A stretch of DNA of 5,368 nucleotides from Thermoproteota archaeon (GTDB lineage Archaea > Thermoproteota > Thermoprotei > Thermoproteales > Thermocladiaceae): contig JAADDN010000090.1 of assembly GCA_013153895.1 (NCBI GenBank), positions 1-5,368 on the forward strand, read 5' to 3'. The position numbers and the translations under genes are program-made. Numbering within the stretch: the first letter of the stretch is position 1; every line of letters starts with the position of its first letter. The notes beneath the pieces are model-generated. The model saw only the letters and a program-made list of their open reading frames with translations. It had not been told where the DNA came from and searched no databases. Below are positions 4,306 to 5,368 of the stretch, one piece after another.

Positions 4306-5368
4306 TTAGCTGATGCCCATAATCATCTCAAGTAACAATATCACATCACCAATATCAAGCTTACCATTATGGTCAAGATCACATACTATACTTTGTATAA
4401 GCTTTATACGATACTCTGTCACTATTATGCCGTGATATAGCGATGATGATCTCGCCATCGCTAAATATTCTCCGTCAGGCGAGATTACGATCTTACCACC
4501 TATCGGTATATTACCTCTCCATAAAACTATCCTATTCCTCAAGTTCAGTAAGATCGCCTTACCACTCTGAAGAACTATTAGAACATTGTTATAAGGATAT
4601 AAATGTAGTAACGTTACTGCATGATTAAAATCTAGTTCGTAAACTGACCTGTTGATTAAATTAAATATTATAAGAATACTTTTGCGAGGAGGACCTAGAG
4701 TTATCTTAACGATGAACCATCTATTAGATAAAATGCCAAATTCGCTAGCAGATATAGGGGGACCTCCAATAGTTATGAAAGCTGTGAAAGTTATGTTTCT
4801 GAAGTAATGTAAGACTATCCTTCCTGTTAAAGTAGAGAGAACCAGTACACTCGTAATGTAACTACATTTGAGAGAGGAAGCTGAGCATGAGCTAATGTAA
4901 CCACATGCTATCGCCAGGTATCGAGTGTTGGGACTAACATACACGTTACATGAACCTTTCAGAAAGCCTTTAAGAATGATATTCTTAGGTATACTTATAC
5001 TTCTTACAAGCTCAGCCTTTTTAATGCTGTACATGTCTATCTTTCCATTTCCAAACAATACTGCTACAATACTACCGTTAGGACATACACCGAAACTCCT
5101 AATGTTACCACATACTCTCCATACAATATTTCCACGCTTATCGAAAACTAGTATACAATTTGAAACTTCTATAAAAACATAATTATTAACTACCTTGACT
5201 ATCCCTAACATAGTATCGAATTTTTTCGTGAATAATATCCTGCCATTCTCGTTAAGACAATGTATTTTATAGGAACCTACAAGTGCTATTACGGAAGATT
5301 TGTTATTAGTTATCACATATGCTCCACAGTATATTATACTGAACGGTATAAAAGTGAGAGGACACTTA
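4306..5368 (-). CDS. Beta-propeller (WD40/PQQ-like) protein with C-terminal dockerin/EF-hand-like Ca2+ loop, 5' partial
   Basis: Repeated blade-like units have a 'hydrophobic strand, xPxG/SPDGxYLA, strand, xxNGxIVW' rhythm. Numbered from GTG 5316, examples are CLNENGRILF, VFDKRGNIVW, VCPNGSIVAVLFGNGKIDMYS, VSPNTRYLAIACG and ISPDGEYLAMARS. The C-terminus carries one dockerin/EF-hand-like loop, DLDHNGKLDIGD (313-324), with ligands at loop positions 1, 3, 5, 9 and 12, then a hydrophobic helix. A full dockerin has two such repeats; here there is one. Such loops normally sit outside the cell, so a signal peptide is expected. GTG 5316 is a possible start (336 aa). However, the frame stays open upstream to the window edge with protein-like sequence (KCPLTFIPFSIIYCGAYV), and the residues around 5316 align as a blade strand. 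The gene therefore probably begins beyond 5368. No enzymatic residues are recognised; a binding or surface role is likely. The tail converges on the MATE gene. Confidence 0.8.
   Translation of the reverse strand, partial: KCPLTFIPFSIIYCGAYVITNNKSSVIALVGSYKIHCLNENGRILFTKKFDTMLGIVKVVNNYVFIEVSNCILVFDKRGNIVWRVCGNIRSFGVCPNGSIVAVLFGNGKIDMYSIKKAELVRSISIPKNIILKGFLKGSCNVYVSPNTRYLAIACGYISSCSASSLKCSYITSVLVLSTLTGRIVLHYFRNITFTAFITIGGPPISASEFGILSNRWFIVKITLGPPRKSILIIFNLINRSVYELDFNHAVTLLHLYPYNNVLIVLQSGKAILLNLRNRIVLWRGNIPIGGKIVISPDGEYLAMARSSSLYHGIIVTEYRIKLIQSIVCDLDHNGKLDIGDVILLLEMIMGIS
5327..5341. repeat. 15-bp perfect inverted repeat (7-1-7)
   Basis: CAGTATA and TATACTG flank a single central T, making an odd-centred palindrome. 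A TATA-like sequence (TTTTATA on the minus strand, plus-strand 5347-5353) lies just upstream on the minus strand, and the candidate start GTG 5316 lies 11 bases downstream. If the propeller gene starts at 5316, this would sit between TATA box and transcription start, as an operator for a dimeric regulator would. If the coding frame continues upstream, it is simply AT-rich coding sequence. Confidence 0.35.

Noticed and set aside
4440..4475. C-box-like GATGATGA sequence on the plus strand
   Set aside because: No D', C' or D boxes follow at proper spacing, and it lies in the propeller coding sequence.
4925..5182. Plus-strand open frame opposite the propeller gene, and another at 4443-4628
   Set aside because: The minus-strand frame shows clear blade motifs and a calcium loop; these are its shadows.

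Overview
The window looks like the chromosome of a hyperthermophilic crenarchaeon (Thermoproteota, Desulfurococcales-like). The signs are an archaeal preflagellin/prepilin peptidase, an archaeal-type HisRS, a C/D box guide RNA gene, TATA-type promoters close to start codons, almost no Shine-Dalgarno sequences, AGA/ATA-rich codon use, and RNA genes that are GC-rich in AT-rich surroundings. The genus cannot be named from this window.

Layout. At 28-86 (minus strand) lies the 3' half of a tRNA: anticodon-stem 3' strand, variable loop, T-arm, acceptor strand and discriminator A. It has a very GC-rich leader and a TATA box at the right distance, but no 5' half is visible. The best reading is a split (trans-spliced) tRNA gene; an att remnant or a permuted gene is possible. 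Next, on the plus strand, comes a segment almost free of A and C (about 85-300). It runs into a type IV prepilin peptidase of the FlaK/PibD family (about 201-986). Histidyl-tRNA synthetase follows (1004-2305), then a bifunctional-nuclease-domain (DUF151) protein (2330-2851).

The 129-base gap at 2852-2980 is not empty. It holds a canonical archaeal C/D box sRNA with two 12-nt guides and its own TATA-like box; one guide matches the 16S rRNA 530-loop flank. It also contains the promoter of a divergent MATE-family transporter (2981-4300). Converging on that gene, with a 5-bp gap, is a minus-strand beta-propeller protein ending in a single dockerin/EF-hand-like calcium loop (4306 to the window edge). 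It is probably truncated at its N-terminus, because the frame stays open to base 5368.

These genes do not form one pathway. The peptidase, MATE transporter and propeller act at or outside the membrane. HisRS, the tRNA half and the guide RNA belong to translation and RNA maturation. The most unusual items are the tRNA half-gene, the guide RNA with two mutually complementary guides, and the strong strand-compositional swing, from about 2% A at 121-240 to nearly 50% A at 4141-4200 on the same strand.
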